Assembly: GCA_028279985.1 (NCBI GenBank) | Contig: JANQMR010000037.1 | Coordinates: 124,001-188,000 of the forward strand | DNA from: Woeseiaceae bacterium | GTDB lineage: Bacteria; Pseudomonadota; Gammaproteobacteria; Steroidobacterales; Woeseiaceae | Reading direction: 5' to 3' | DNA: 64,000 bases | Part shown: positions 36,660 through 45,058 of the stretch, piece by piece | Layout: each line of letters opens with the position of its first letter | Position numbering within the stretch: the first letter of the stretch is position 1 | The notes under the pieces: model-generated | Database searches by the model: none | Told to the model about the DNA's origin: nothing | What the model saw: only the letters and a program-made list of their open reading frames with translations | Made by a program: the position numbers and the translations under genes

Positions 36660-37578
36660 AGTAGTTCCTCAGATCTTCGATTTGGGATTGGCGAGGCGGC
36701 GGGCCGTCTCGCAGAAAGGACTCGACTTCGTTGCGACCGGGAATACTGAACTGAGCACCCGGTTTGGTACAAGCAAGCGCTCCGGCGGCATTGGCTCTTT
36801 GCATCGCCTCGACCAGCGATCGCCCCTCACTGAGCGCCGCCACCAGTACACCGCTGAACGTGTCGCCCGCGGCCGTCGTATCCAGCGCTTGCACGGAGAA
36901 CCCCGGCTGCAAAACACGGCTGCCGCCCTCGATCGCGCAACAACCGCGATGGCCCAAAGTGACGACCGTGCAGGGAATGTCGATGTGCTCCAGGCAGCTT
37001 GCAATGTCGCCATTGTGTTTCGCAACGACGGCCAGTTCGCCTTCGTTGACGATCAGTATGTCGATTGCTGCCAGCAGGTCATCAGGCAGACCCTGCGCCG
37101 GTGCTGCATTGAGTACGACTTTCACGCCGTTTTCTTTCGCCGCGCACGCATATTCTGTCACGACAGCCATCGGGATTTCGAGTTGCAACAGGAGGTGGCT
37201 GTATGGAGCCATCGGAGGGAGGTCGCCGGCAGATAATCCATTGTTCGCACCGGGCGCCACGGTGATGGCGTTTTCCGCATCGTCGGATACGGAAATGAAA
37301 GCGGCGCCCGTCCTACCCTCCGGCACCCTTACCCGATGCATGCGAACACCTGCATCCCGCAACGAGGCCTCGATCGGCCCGGCAAACCAGTCGTTACCCA
37401 GCGCCAACAGCATGTCGGTCGCGACACCCCCGGCACGCGCGCAGGCGACCGCCTGGTTCGCGCCCTTGCCGCCGGGGAAAAAGGTGAGGTTCCGTCCGAG
37501 TACCGTCTCACCGGGCACCGGGATATGCGGTACCCGTACGACGAAATCGAGATTGGCCGAGCCGGCAACCAGGATCAT
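36649..37578 (-). CDS. Ribokinase-like PfkB-family sugar kinase
   Basis: A 309-residue PfkB kinase close to RbsK, which phosphorylates ribose or a similar sugar or nucleoside. It has the N-terminal GSANLDFVVRVPHIPVPGET, the first PfkB signature PGGKGANQAVACARAGG, and the second signature LDTTAAGDTFSGVLVAAL with the catalytic Asp. Residues ALACTKPGAQFSIPGR form the usual C-terminal end. Operon position with a TonB receptor, a GH/SUMF1 protein and, further off, an ADP-ribosylglycohydrolase fits salvage of a ribose-containing compound, which is an inference. Confidence 0.9.
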   Translation of the reverse strand: MILVAGSANLDFVVRVPHIPVPGETVLGRNLTFFPGGKGANQAVACARAGGVATDMLLALGNDWFAGPIEASLRDAGVRMHRVRVPEGRTGAAFISVSDDAENAITVAPGANNGLSAGDLPPMAPYSHLLLQLEIPMAVVTEYACAAKENGVKVVLNAAPAQGLPDDLLAAIDILIVNEGELAVVAKHNGDIASCLEHIDIPCTVVTLGHRGCCAIEGGSRVLQPGFSVQALDTTAAGDTFSGVLVAALSEGRSLVEAMQRANAAGALACTKPGAQFSIPGRNEVESFLRDGPPPRQSQIEDLRNYCGF

Positions 37579-37791
37579 GATCCCGGCCTTGCCCGCCGCT
37601 CGTTCGGATTCGTCAAACTATGCTCCTCGCGCCTCGATCGGCGCGGTTTTGGCCTCGACAGGGGTCGCTCCCGTCGTGTCGACAGGCCCTAGTACATGAG
37701 AGACACAGACACGAAAGACACACACGCGAAAAACACGAGCGGCCGCCAGCCCTCAGTAAAAGAGCCGGCGGCTTCCGTGACGGACTTCGAT

Positions 37792-40083
37792 CTAGAAACT
37801 TGCCGTGTAACCCAACGAAACCTCGCGCCCGCGACCGTGCATGTAGTTCTTCCAGAATACTATCTGTGACGTCACGAGCGGGTAAGTCTTGTCCAGCAAA
37901 TTATCGATGCCGAGGGTAAGCGTGCCCTGCTTGAGCCGATAATTGACGGTAAGGTCCAAAAGCGTCGATCCGTCGATGTCTTCTTCACCGGCCTGGTTTT
38001 CATTGATGTGCCTGTCCAGAATCGTCGACGAGCCCAGCACGACATTGCCCTTGTCCGAGAACATCCAGTCCGCTTTCAGGACGATCTTGTCCGGACTGAC
38101 ATCGAGGATGCCCATTTCCCGGTCGAGAACGTTCGGGTCCGAACTACTCGTCTTGCCGCTTATATGCGAATACAAAGCGGTCAGGTTGAAATTGTCGGTA
38201 ATGTTGTAAGACCCCGTAAGCTCCAGGCCCCTGATTTCCGTCGGCTTGCGGGACAGCACGAAGTCGCCGACATCCGGATCGACGACGAGACTGGCACCGA
38301 AATCCGAATTCGACTCGTAAAACGACGCACTGATCTTGCCGTCAGTGCCGACCCAGCTAAAACCGATTTCGGTGTTGTCGACCAGAATGGCTTCCAGGTC
38401 GATGATATCGTTCACCGTTACCGCGGGATCGTTAGGGCAGCCGTCGGGCTGAACACCGCCGAACGGAAAGTTGACCGGATCGTTCGGATTGCCGCGCTCG
38501 GACGTGTCGTTGGAACACCGCATGTTACGCAACGGTATGCCGGCATTCGGAAGCGTGAACCCCTTCGAGTAGGACGCGTAGACAGACCAGGAATCGCTCA
38601 CGCGCCAGATCGCGCCGACATTCGGCAGCAAATCGCTGTACGTGATTCTACCGCCACCGACGGGCCTGCGGTCGTTGGCCCAGGAGGACACATAGTCGTC
38701 GACATCGAGCTCCCCGTCTTCATTGCGAAGACCGGCGGTGAACGTCCATGCGCCGGCGTCCAGCGACACCTGGACGAACGGCGCGAAACTCGTGTACTGC
38801 ATCGGCGGAACCCATGTCCGGTTCTGATGCGCCAGTCTCTGTTGGGCAATGTCTTCCACCAGGTCGACGCCGACTTGAAGACCCAGGTTGTCGTTCCCGG
38901 CCAGTGCATCCGTGCTCCAGGACGTACGCAGGCCCTTCTTCACGGAATCGATCTCCGACTGCTCGACGAGCGGCGTGTAGTCGGTAGGAAATCCGTTCGC
39001 ATCGAGCACGAAAGGCATGAACTCCGGCTCCTGCTTACTGAAGGTTCTCTCCGACTCGAAGCGCATTGCCTGATCGGCATCGTAGTACTGGATAAACAGG
39101 GTACCCCCGGCCAGATCGTCGTTCGTGTAGGAAACCGTCGTTTGCACGAAGTCCTGGAACGACGCCATTGCGCCGGGCGGCGGCATCTTTATCGACGTGA
39201 TCGGTATCCTGTTGATTTCATGCCAATTCCAGACGCTGGGATTCTCATCGAACATACTGTATCGGCACTGGCATTCGAGCAGAAAACGACTGTGCGAAAA
39301 CTCGATACGCTGCGAGTCGCCGGCGCCGAAGTCCGTACCCACTTTGACGAAGAGATTGTCCGACTGCGAATCCCGGTCGGACCCGCTGGCTCCAATACCG
39401 ATAGTCCTGCCGTCTCCGTCGTAGGCGATACCCGTTTCTGCAAACGACGCACCGACCAGAAAATCGAAACTCTCGTTCTTGTGCATGGCGTTCATCGACA
39501 CGCGCCAGCTACTGCTGTCCTCCTCGAACTGCGAACGCAATTGCGTGGAGACTTCGAACTCGGTCCCCATCTCTTTCGGGGACTTGGTAATGTAGTTGAT
39601 GATGCCGCCGGCCGCACCGATACCCTCGGTCGCCGACGGTCCGTTGATGACCTCGACGCGTTCGATAATGCCCATGTCGGTGAAGATACTGTCCCGACTG
39701 CCGTCACGAAGCGGCGAACCCTGGGGAACGCCGTCGAACAAACGGAGCGCGGTACGGCCGCGAAGCGTTTCGCCGCGTCTCTCCATCTGTTGCTTGGACT
39801 GGCCGTATCCGGGCACGGTCCTGGCCAATAGCGACGTCAAGTCCGCGGAAAGGCTGATGTTGTCCTGGATTTCTTCCTGGCTGATGACGCTTACGGCGCC
39901 CGGAATCTTGTTCAGCGCCCTGCCTGTACGTGACCCTGTCACGATAATCTGCTCGATCACCTGGTCGTCATCGTCCGCATCGCCCTGCTGGGCGAAGGAC
40001 TTCGACGATATCGGTACCAACAGCAACAACGAGAGCGCCGATACGGAAAACGTGAATAGCGACTGCTCGATCTGGGTCTTCAT
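37792..40083 (-). CDS. TonB-dependent receptor
   Basis: A 763-residue outer-membrane receptor with a signal peptide (about 1-32, ending SFAQQ), TonB box-like QIIVTGSRTGR (about 46-56), a plug (about 60-175; TVPGYGQSKQQMERRGETLR, VEVINGPSATEGIGAAGG) and a barrel ending in an aromatic residue (LGYTASF). GGGGGGAG lies before the ATG. A 7-bp hairpin (40115-40138) lies in its leader and a 56-bp repeated element about 170 bases upstream. It sits between the ribokinase and a LysR gene, suggesting uptake of the substrate used by this cluster. Confidence 0.9.
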   Translation of the reverse strand: MKTQIEQSLFTFSVSALSLLLLVPISSKSFAQQGDADDDDQVIEQIIVTGSRTGRALNKIPGAVSVISQEEIQDNISLSADLTSLLARTVPGYGQSKQQMERRGETLRGRTALRLFDGVPQGSPLRDGSRDSIFTDMGIIERVEVINGPSATEGIGAAGGIINYITKSPKEMGTEFEVSTQLRSQFEEDSSSWRVSMNAMHKNESFDFLVGASFAETGIAYDGDGRTIGIGASGSDRDSQSDNLFVKVGTDFGAGDSQRIEFSHSRFLLECQCRYSMFDENPSVWNWHEINRIPITSIKMPPPGAMASFQDFVQTTVSYTNDDLAGGTLFIQYYDADQAMRFESERTFSKQEPEFMPFVLDANGFPTDYTPLVEQSEIDSVKKGLRTSWSTDALAGNDNLGLQVGVDLVEDIAQQRLAHQNRTWVPPMQYTSFAPFVQVSLDAGAWTFTAGLRNEDGELDVDDYVSSWANDRRPVGGGRITYSDLLPNVGAIWRVSDSWSVYASYSKGFTLPNAGIPLRNMRCSNDTSERGNPNDPVNFPFGGVQPDGCPNDPAVTVNDIIDLEAILVDNTEIGFSWVGTDGKISASFYESNSDFGASLVVDPDVGDFVLSRKPTEIRGLELTGSYNITDNFNLTALYSHISGKTSSSDPNVLDREMGILDVSPDKIVLKADWMFSDKGNVVLGSSTILDRHINENQAGEEDIDGSTLLDLTVNYRLKQGTLTLGIDNLLDKTYPLVTSQIVFWKNYMHGRGREVSLGYTASF

Positions 40084-40114
40084 TGACTCTCCCCCCGTGA
40101 CTGATTACCGGTGC

Positions 40115-40138
40115 AGCCGGCTGGTCGAACCGCCGGCT
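40115..40138 (-). promoter_or_regulatory. Hairpin in the leader of the TonB receptor gene
   Basis: AGCCGGC (40115-40121) and GCCGGCT (40132-40138) form a 7-bp stem with a further GGT/ACC inner pairing, about 30 bases upstream of the start. It may influence translation or mRNA stability. Confidence 0.5.
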
Positions 40139-40250
40139 AACCGTCTAACTATTTACGACTCAAACACTTACGAGAGCACGGCGGTATGCGGGCAACTCCT
40201 TTCCCAACCGCGAAGACACTCCCGTGGTCAAAAGATGCTCCATCTCCTGA

Positions 40251-40306
40251 GCAAACAAAACAGGTCCGCAGTATCTTCAGACACTACTTTTTGTTGTTTG
40301 CAAAGA
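40251..40306. repeat. 56-bp repeated element, copy A (upstream of TonB receptor)
   Basis: Starts with GCAAACAAAA (40251-40260), has the core GTATCTTCAG (40271-40280) and ends with TACTTTTTGTTG plus TTTGC near 40301. It matches 44717-44772 at about four of five positions with no gaps, and its ends form an inverted pair (GCAAACAA / TTGTTTGC). Copy A lies between the LysR stop and the receptor start. Confidence 0.8.
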
Positions 40307-40343
40307 GCCTCAAAGAACCTCGAGAAGAACGGCCTGGCCTGCC

Positions 40344-41228
40344 CTATTGATCGGAGGGCACCTGTTTGCCCTTTCGAACGACATCGAGAAACGCCTCGAG
40401 CAATCGAATCCGAATCGACGCACGACTCCAGACGACACCCAGGCGCCGCGGCTCGAACTCGAGCGGCGGTTTGAGCCGCACGATCCGCAAACCTTCCAGC
40501 CACGGCGTCGCCCAGTCCGGAACCAAGGATACGCCCAGACCACGATCGACCATGGCGGCAATCGCGTGCAAAGAGTTGAGTTCGAATCGTTCATGCGGAG
40601 TAATACCGGCTTTGTGCAGGTACTCGTCCACCAGATAACCGCCCCACCAGTTACGGTCGTAACGGATCAGCGGTTGCGTGGCGAGCAGCTCGTGCGGGTC
40701 GCAATCCGCCATGCTTTGCGGCGCCAGTACGACGAGCGGTTCCTCTCGCAGCAGTTCCCAGCAGCAGGTCTTGTGTAGCGCGAACGGGGCCTCGAGCACA
40801 AAAGCCGCATCCAGCTCGGCTTTTTCGACCGCTCGATGCAGATCGATCGACAAGCCGGTTCGGATGAAGATCCTGATGTTCGGAAACCGCTTTGTCGTCC
40901 GCGCGAGAATGTCCGGCAAGATTCCGGTAAGCGCGGTGCCGCCCGCCCCGATTCGAAGCTCACCGCCCATGGAATCGTCGACGGCTACCGCATGCAAATC
41001 CGTTACGTCGCGTAGAAGGTCCCGTGAACGTTCGAGGATACGGGCGCCCGCTTCGGTCACGGCGACCGTGCGTCCGGCCCGTCTGATCAGCGGCGCTTCG
41101 AGTTGACGCTCGAGGGATCGAATCTGCTGCGCCACGGCTGCCGGCGTGATATTCAGCTTTCGGGCCGCCGCCGCCATCGAGCCGCTATCGACGACCGAGA
41201 CAAACGTGTTCAGAAACTTGGTATCCAT
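40344..41228 (-). CDS. LysR-family transcriptional regulator
   Basis: A 294-residue LysR regulator: winged helix-turn-helix (about 1-60; MDTKFLNTFVSVVDSGSMAA, AAVAQQIRSLERQL), linker helix and a substrate-binding domain (about 92-294; GELRIGAGGTALTGILPDIL, DAAFVLEAPFALHKTCCWEL). It lies between the TonB receptor and the symporter and probably controls both sides of the cluster; the 56-bp repeats are candidate binding sites. Its inducer is unknown. Confidence 0.9.
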   Translation of the reverse strand: MDTKFLNTFVSVVDSGSMAAAARKLNITPAAVAQQIRSLERQLEAPLIRRAGRTVAVTEAGARILERSRDLLRDVTDLHAVAVDDSMGGELRIGAGGTALTGILPDILARTTKRFPNIRIFIRTGLSIDLHRAVEKAELDAAFVLEAPFALHKTCCWELLREEPLVVLAPQSMADCDPHELLATQPLIRYDRNWWGGYLVDEYLHKAGITPHERFELNSLHAIAAMVDRGLGVSLVPDWATPWLEGLRIVRLKPPLEFEPRRLGVVWSRASIRIRLLEAFLDVVRKGKQVPSDQ

Positions 41229-41301
41229 TTGGTATTCATGTGGTATTCATGTCGTATGCATGGGCGTCACCCGATAACGAGATCTGAAATTTTATACTCG
41301 A

Positions 41302-43797
41302 TCAGGCGCCTGGTGACGGGTTCGCGGCATCCTTGTCGAAAACCGTAAGCCCTTTGAGCGTTGTGGGCGCCGGGAAAAACAAGCTGGCCGTATAGCCGAC
41401 CACGATGCACACCAGAATCGAAAGCGGCAAGTAAAAGTACGGGTGCACCATGTCGCCCGACCAGGCGAACAGGGTAACCGCTATGCTCGCCGCCACCCCG
41501 ATCGCCACGCCCTGCCAGTTCGACCGCCGTGTGAACATGCCGAGTGTATACGCGCCCGCGAATCCGCCTCCCAGAAGTCCCCACAACTCCAATGCCAGAT
41601 CCAGCAAAGACTGAATCTCGAAGCGAGACAGCAGCAGCGCCAGGCCGATACCGATCACCCCGGATACGACGGTGACGATTTCGGCGAATCGAACGCCTGT
41701 CTCCTGACTCGGTTTCCGAACGGCCTTTTCATAGAAGTCGACTGTAGCAAGCGTCGCCACGCTGTTCAGAATACTGGAAAGCGTCGACATCGACGCGGCG
41801 AAGATACCCGCGATGATCACGCCGGTGACCCCGATGGGCAACTCAGCGGCAATGAACAACGGAAAGGTGGCATCGATGGACAGCGACGGGTCCATCCGTT
41901 CGGGGTGAGCCTGATAGAACACATAGAGTGCGGTGCCTATCAGAAAGAAAATGACACTGGCCGGCAAGACGATAAGCGAAAATGTCCATACTGATCGGCC
42001 CGCCTGCTTGGGCGATTCCGTCGAGAGGACCCGTTGCATCAATACCTGATCCTTCGGAAAAGTCAGGACCGTATCGAACAGCACGAGAAAAACGAAACCC
42101 CAGATCGTCGCTTCCGTCAGGTTGAAACTCCAGTCGACGAGCTTCATCTTGTCGTTCGCCAGCGCGGTAGACAGGAACTCGGCGACTCCGCCGTCCAGTT
42201 TCATCAGCACGAACGCGATGGCGAAGAAGGTACCGCCGAACATGACGAAAAGCTGCACGACGTCGGTCCAGATCACCGCCTTCATTCCGCCGAGCACGGT
42301 GTAACATACGGTGACGACGCCCATGATCAGAATGCTGATCGATACATCGATACCGGTGACCGTCGAAATCGCCAGGGACGGCAGAAAGAGAATGATCGTC
42401 ATGCGGCCGCCGAGTTGAAACACGATGTACAAGGCACTGGACAACAGGCGAATCGCCGGATGAAATCGAGTCTCTAGGTAGTGGAAGCTGGACATCAAAC
42501 TGAGCCGACGCAACAGCGGCACGACCCAGACCGCGACGAACATCAGTCCAAGCACGACAATCATGTTGCTCAACAAGTACTGCCAGTTCGTCGCAAAGGA
42601 CTTTGCGGGCACGGCGATGTAACTGATCGAGCTCGCATTGGAAGCGTAAAGACTGATACCGGCCGCCCAGAATGGAATCGATCGGCCACCCAGGAAGAAA
42701 TCCGCTTCGGAACTCTGGGCGTCGTGCTTGTAGAAATACATGCCCACACCGAGCATGCCGATCAAGTACACGGCGATCACGCCCCAATCCAGCACTTCGA
42801 GTAGCTGCTGACCCGACTCGAGGCTTGCGTACCGCAATTCGGCAGGACCGCCTGGCACAGGCTGTATCCAGAGGATGCCATCTTTCCAGCCCGCACCGGT
42901 TCGAGCCGACGCCGCCTCCAGCTCACCGTGTACCGCCCACGAACCCGTGATCGTCTGGAAGCTCATCAACCGCAACGTCGAGTCGCCGCCCGGGTCTCCC
43001 CGGACGAGATAGATCGAGTGGCCCTGACCGACCGCCCGGCCGGTCCCTTCGACGATCTTACCTGGCGGTGCCGCGCGTTCCGTCCAGCCCTGCTCCGGTT
43101 CCCATTGCAGCAGGCGTTCGTCGCCGCGTGCCGGCCCGGCGACGGTTACCAGCAGTACGGAGTTCTGCGCAACCGCCGAGCTGACCGAGCCCGCGTTTCC
43201 GGGCCAGCCGTGCTCGATCCACGCCGGTTGAGGGGAATCCGGATCTATCGAGAACAGTTTCCCGGCACCATCGGCGGCGGTGCCCGCAACGAAGAGTCGC
43301 CCTTGCAGAATCGTCCCCTGGGCCGAAGCGAGTTGCACGGGCAGGGACGGCAAGGCGGTGGATTCCAGGGTACCCGACAGCAAGGAGATGCTCTCGACCC
43401 GGGTGACGCCTTCCCCGCTCTCGACGCCGAGCAACAGATGGGCCTGAGCCCCGTCGCCGGCACTGCCGACAACCCCGATAATGCGGCCCCGCGGCCGCTG
43501 ACCGACACGCTCCCAACGCTTTTGGCTTTCATCGAACAACCATGCGGATTCAGCGCCTAGCGCGGCCGGCCGGTCGTCGATCACCAGGACGTGAGAAATC
43601 GCCTCTCCCTCGGGCAGAGGCGCAATAGGATTCGCGGTCACCGAAACGAGACTCTCCGCGCGCGCAGCCGTGGTGGCCGTCAGTAACGGCAGGACGATGA
43701 GAAGGGCCGTGGAAAGCAACGCGGGAATCGCCACGGGAAGCACGACGGACCGTCGAGCGCGGCGTATCGGTGATCCGGAGCTCAGACATCTGCTCAT
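41302..43797 (-). CDS. Periplasmic beta-propeller fused to sodium:solute symporter
   Basis: An 831-residue fusion. A signal-anchor (about 15-48) leads into a periplasmic domain of about 290 residues with kelch-like blades (ESAWLFDESQKRWERVGQRP, GRLFVAGTAADGAGKLFSID), similar in layout to cyclically permuted mutarotases that are fused to symporters. Residues about 335-815 are a sodium:solute symporter (SSS family) with 13-14 helices (DFFLGGRSIPFWAAGISLYA, GGMKAVIWTDVVQLFVM, ASMSTLSSILNSVATL). Such fusions occur in sialic acid and other acid-sugar uptake loci. It starts 17 bases after the CitE-type lyase gene, so they are co-transcribed. Confidence 0.85.
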   Translation of the reverse strand: MSRCLSSGSPIRRARRSVVLPVAIPALLSTALLIVLPLLTATTAARAESLVSVTANPIAPLPEGEAISHVLVIDDRPAALGAESAWLFDESQKRWERVGQRPRGRIIGVVGSAGDGAQAHLLLGVESGEGVTRVESISLLSGTLESTALPSLPVQLASAQGTILQGRLFVAGTAADGAGKLFSIDPDSPQPAWIEHGWPGNAGSVSSAVAQNSVLLVTVAGPARGDERLLQWEPEQGWTERAAPPGKIVEGTGRAVGQGHSIYLVRGDPGGDSTLRLMSFQTITGSWAVHGELEAASARTGAGWKDGILWIQPVPGGPAELRYASLESGQQLLEVLDWGVIAVYLIGMLGVGMYFYKHDAQSSEADFFLGGRSIPFWAAGISLYASNASSISYIAVPAKSFATNWQYLLSNMIVVLGLMFVAVWVVPLLRRLSLMSSFHYLETRFHPAIRLLSSALYIVFQLGGRMTIILFLPSLAISTVTGIDVSISILIMGVVTVCYTVLGGMKAVIWTDVVQLFVMFGGTFFAIAFVLMKLDGGVAEFLSTALANDKMKLVDWSFNLTEATIWGFVFLVLFDTVLTFPKDQVLMQRVLSTESPKQAGRSVWTFSLIVLPASVIFFLIGTALYVFYQAHPERMDPSLSIDATFPLFIAAELPIGVTGVIIAGIFAASMSTLSSILNSVATLATVDFYEKAVRKPSQETGVRFAEIVTVVSGVIGIGLALLLSRFEIQSLLDLALELWGLLGGGFAGAYTLGMFTRRSNWQGVAIGVAASIAVTLFAWSGDMVHPYFYLPLSILVCIVVGYTASLFFPAPTTLKGLTVFDKDAANPSPGA

Positions 43798-43814
43798 GAG
43801 CGAAGTATGACCGC

Positions 43815-44672
43815 TTATCGAAGCGTCCCGGCTGCAGCGACAATTTGCTCGGCCCGCCGTATCGCCGGACGATCGATCATCTTGCCGTCAACGGTGAATG
43901 CCCCTACTCCCGAGGATGCAGCCCGGCGTGATGCTTCCACCACACGGGTTGCCGCGGCGATTTCTTCATCGCTGGGCATGAATATCTCGTTGGCCAGCGC
44001 CACCTGACTCGGGTGTATGCAGCTCTTGCCGCAGAAACCCAGGCGGCGGGCCATTGCGGCTTCTTCGCGGAACTTCCGGTCATCGCCGAAATCCGCACAC
44101 GCACCGTCGACCGCAAGCACGCCGGCCTCCGCGGCGGCCATTCGCACGGCGAACATCGCGACATGGACGTTCCCGCAATCCTGCCTGTCGATGTTGAAGG
44201 CATCGAACAAGTCACTCAGCCCCAACTGCAATCCCGTCACACGCGGATGCGCTGAAGCGATCTCATGAGCTCGCCGCATTCCGGCAGGAGACTCGATAGT
44301 GGCGAGAATGCCGATAGGCTCGGCAATTCCGTTGTCGGCCTCGACCTGCTCCAATACGCTTGCGGCATGGCAAACGTCGTCGGAACGCTCCTGCTTCGGC
44401 AGGTTCAGCATATCGAGCGCAGGCTGTGCGACCGCCCGCAAGTCGGGTTCGAACTGCGCCGTTGTGGGAGCGTTACACCTCACGATCACGATCTTGTTGC
44501 TAGCCAGAACCTCGGACGAGCGCAGAAATTCTGCGACATGTGCACGGGCCTCGTCCTTGCGCCTGTCGGCCACCGAGTCCTCCAAATCGATGGAGATCGC
44601 GTCGGCCTCGCTGGCCAGGGCTTTTACAAACAGCTCCGGCCGCGACCCTGGGACGAATAGCTTGCTACGCAT
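43815..44672 (-). CDS. CitE/HpcH-type CoA-ester lyase
   Basis: A 285-residue member of the HpcH/HpaI aldolase/citrate lyase beta-subunit family, which cleaves malyl-, citramalyl- or citryl-CoA. It begins MRSKLFVPGSRPELFVKALA, has DAISIDLEDSVADRRKDEAR with the Mg2+-binding acidic residues, VRCNAPTT, a second acidic residue in LATIESPAGM, and GKSCIHPSQVALANEIF. The ATG at 44672 begins exactly at the family motif; a longer open frame upstream runs through a repeated DNA element and is rejected. Together with the CoA transferase (33139-34356) it suggests catabolism of an acid through a beta-hydroxyacyl-CoA. Confidence 0.88.
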   Translation of the reverse strand: MRSKLFVPGSRPELFVKALASEADAISIDLEDSVADRRKDEARAHVAEFLRSSEVLASNKIVIVRCNAPTTAQFEPDLRAVAQPALDMLNLPKQERSDDVCHAASVLEQVEADNGIAEPIGILATIESPAGMRRAHEIASAHPRVTGLQLGLSDLFDAFNIDRQDCGNVHVAMFAVRMAAAEAGVLAVDGACADFGDDRKFREEAAMARRLGFCGKSCIHPSQVALANEIFMPSDEEIAAATRVVEASRRAASSGVGAFTVDGKMIDRPAIRRAEQIVAAAGTLR

Positions 44673-44716
44673 TGTACGTTTCCGCGAGGATTCCCGCAGT
44701 CTTGGCGATCTGCCCG

Positions 44717-44772
44717 GCAAACAAAAGCAGCTCCAGGTATCTTCAGTCCTTACTTTTTGTTGCTTGCGAAGA
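44717..44772. repeat. 56-bp repeated element, copy B (upstream of CitE-type lyase)
   Basis: Same length and blocks as copy A: GCAAACAAAA (44717-44726), GTATCTTCAG (44737-44746) and TACTTTTTGTTG (44751-44762), ending GCGAAGA. It lies 45 bases upstream of the lyase start. Read on the minus strand both copies give KQQKV, then EDT and FCL in the same frame, but no gene explains this. Confidence 0.8.
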
Positions 44773-44881
44773 CCGATCCACTCGGATTCACTCGACTTTC
44801 TATACTTTGAAACGTCCATGCCGCTGTTGATTGACCGCAATAAATCGATACAGTCGTGTCGCTCGAAAAAGGGATTGCCGC

Positions 44882-44958
44882 GATCATTCGATGATCGTTC
44901 AAGATGATCGTTCGATAGTTATTCGATAATCACTCGATGACCGTTCAATGATCGTTCA
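44882..44958. repeat. 11-bp imperfect tandem repeats
   Basis: Five contiguous 11-mers close to ATGATCGTTCA run from 44904 to 44958, preceded by one more at 44891-44901 and a partial one at 44882-44890. The period is about one DNA turn, so bound proteins would line up on one face. They lie between two divergent promoters. Confidence 0.8.
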
Positions 44959-45003
44959 ATATTGGGAGCCGCTCGAGCGAGCGTGCAAACCGAACCGACG
45001 ATC

Positions 45004-45047
45004 TCCGGTACAAGACTTTCCAGTACAAGACTTTCCGGTACAAACTT
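45004..45047. repeat. Three 15-bp tandem repeats before the ADP-ribosylglycohydrolase gene
   Basis: Units at 45004-45018, 45019-45033 and 45034-45047 read TCCGGTACAAGACTT with small changes; the last is one base shorter. They end 11 bases before the ATG at 45059, overlapping the place of a ribosome-binding site, which is not otherwise visible. Confidence 0.85.
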
Positions 45048-45058
45048 AGAGAATACTC

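Larger units (their letters stand above)
44673..45058. other. Repeat-rich divergent promoter region
   Basis: This 386-base stretch separates the leftward lyase-symporter operon from the rightward ADP-ribosylglycohydrolase gene. It holds copy B of the 56-bp element (44717-44772), a block of 11-bp repeats (44882-44958) and three 15-bp repeats (45004-45047), but no gene. Confidence 0.7.

Noticed and set aside
38008..39831. Plus-strand open frame of about 600 codons
   Set aside because: Antisense to the TonB receptor, whose plug and barrel motifs are clear.
44673..44840. N-terminal extension of the CitE-type lyase
   Set aside because: The extension runs through the 56-bp repeat and adds sequence unlike any lyase; the family begins exactly at the chosen ATG.
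44882..44958. Possible replication iterons
   Set aside because: No Rep or partition gene is nearby and the setting is chromosomal metabolic genes.
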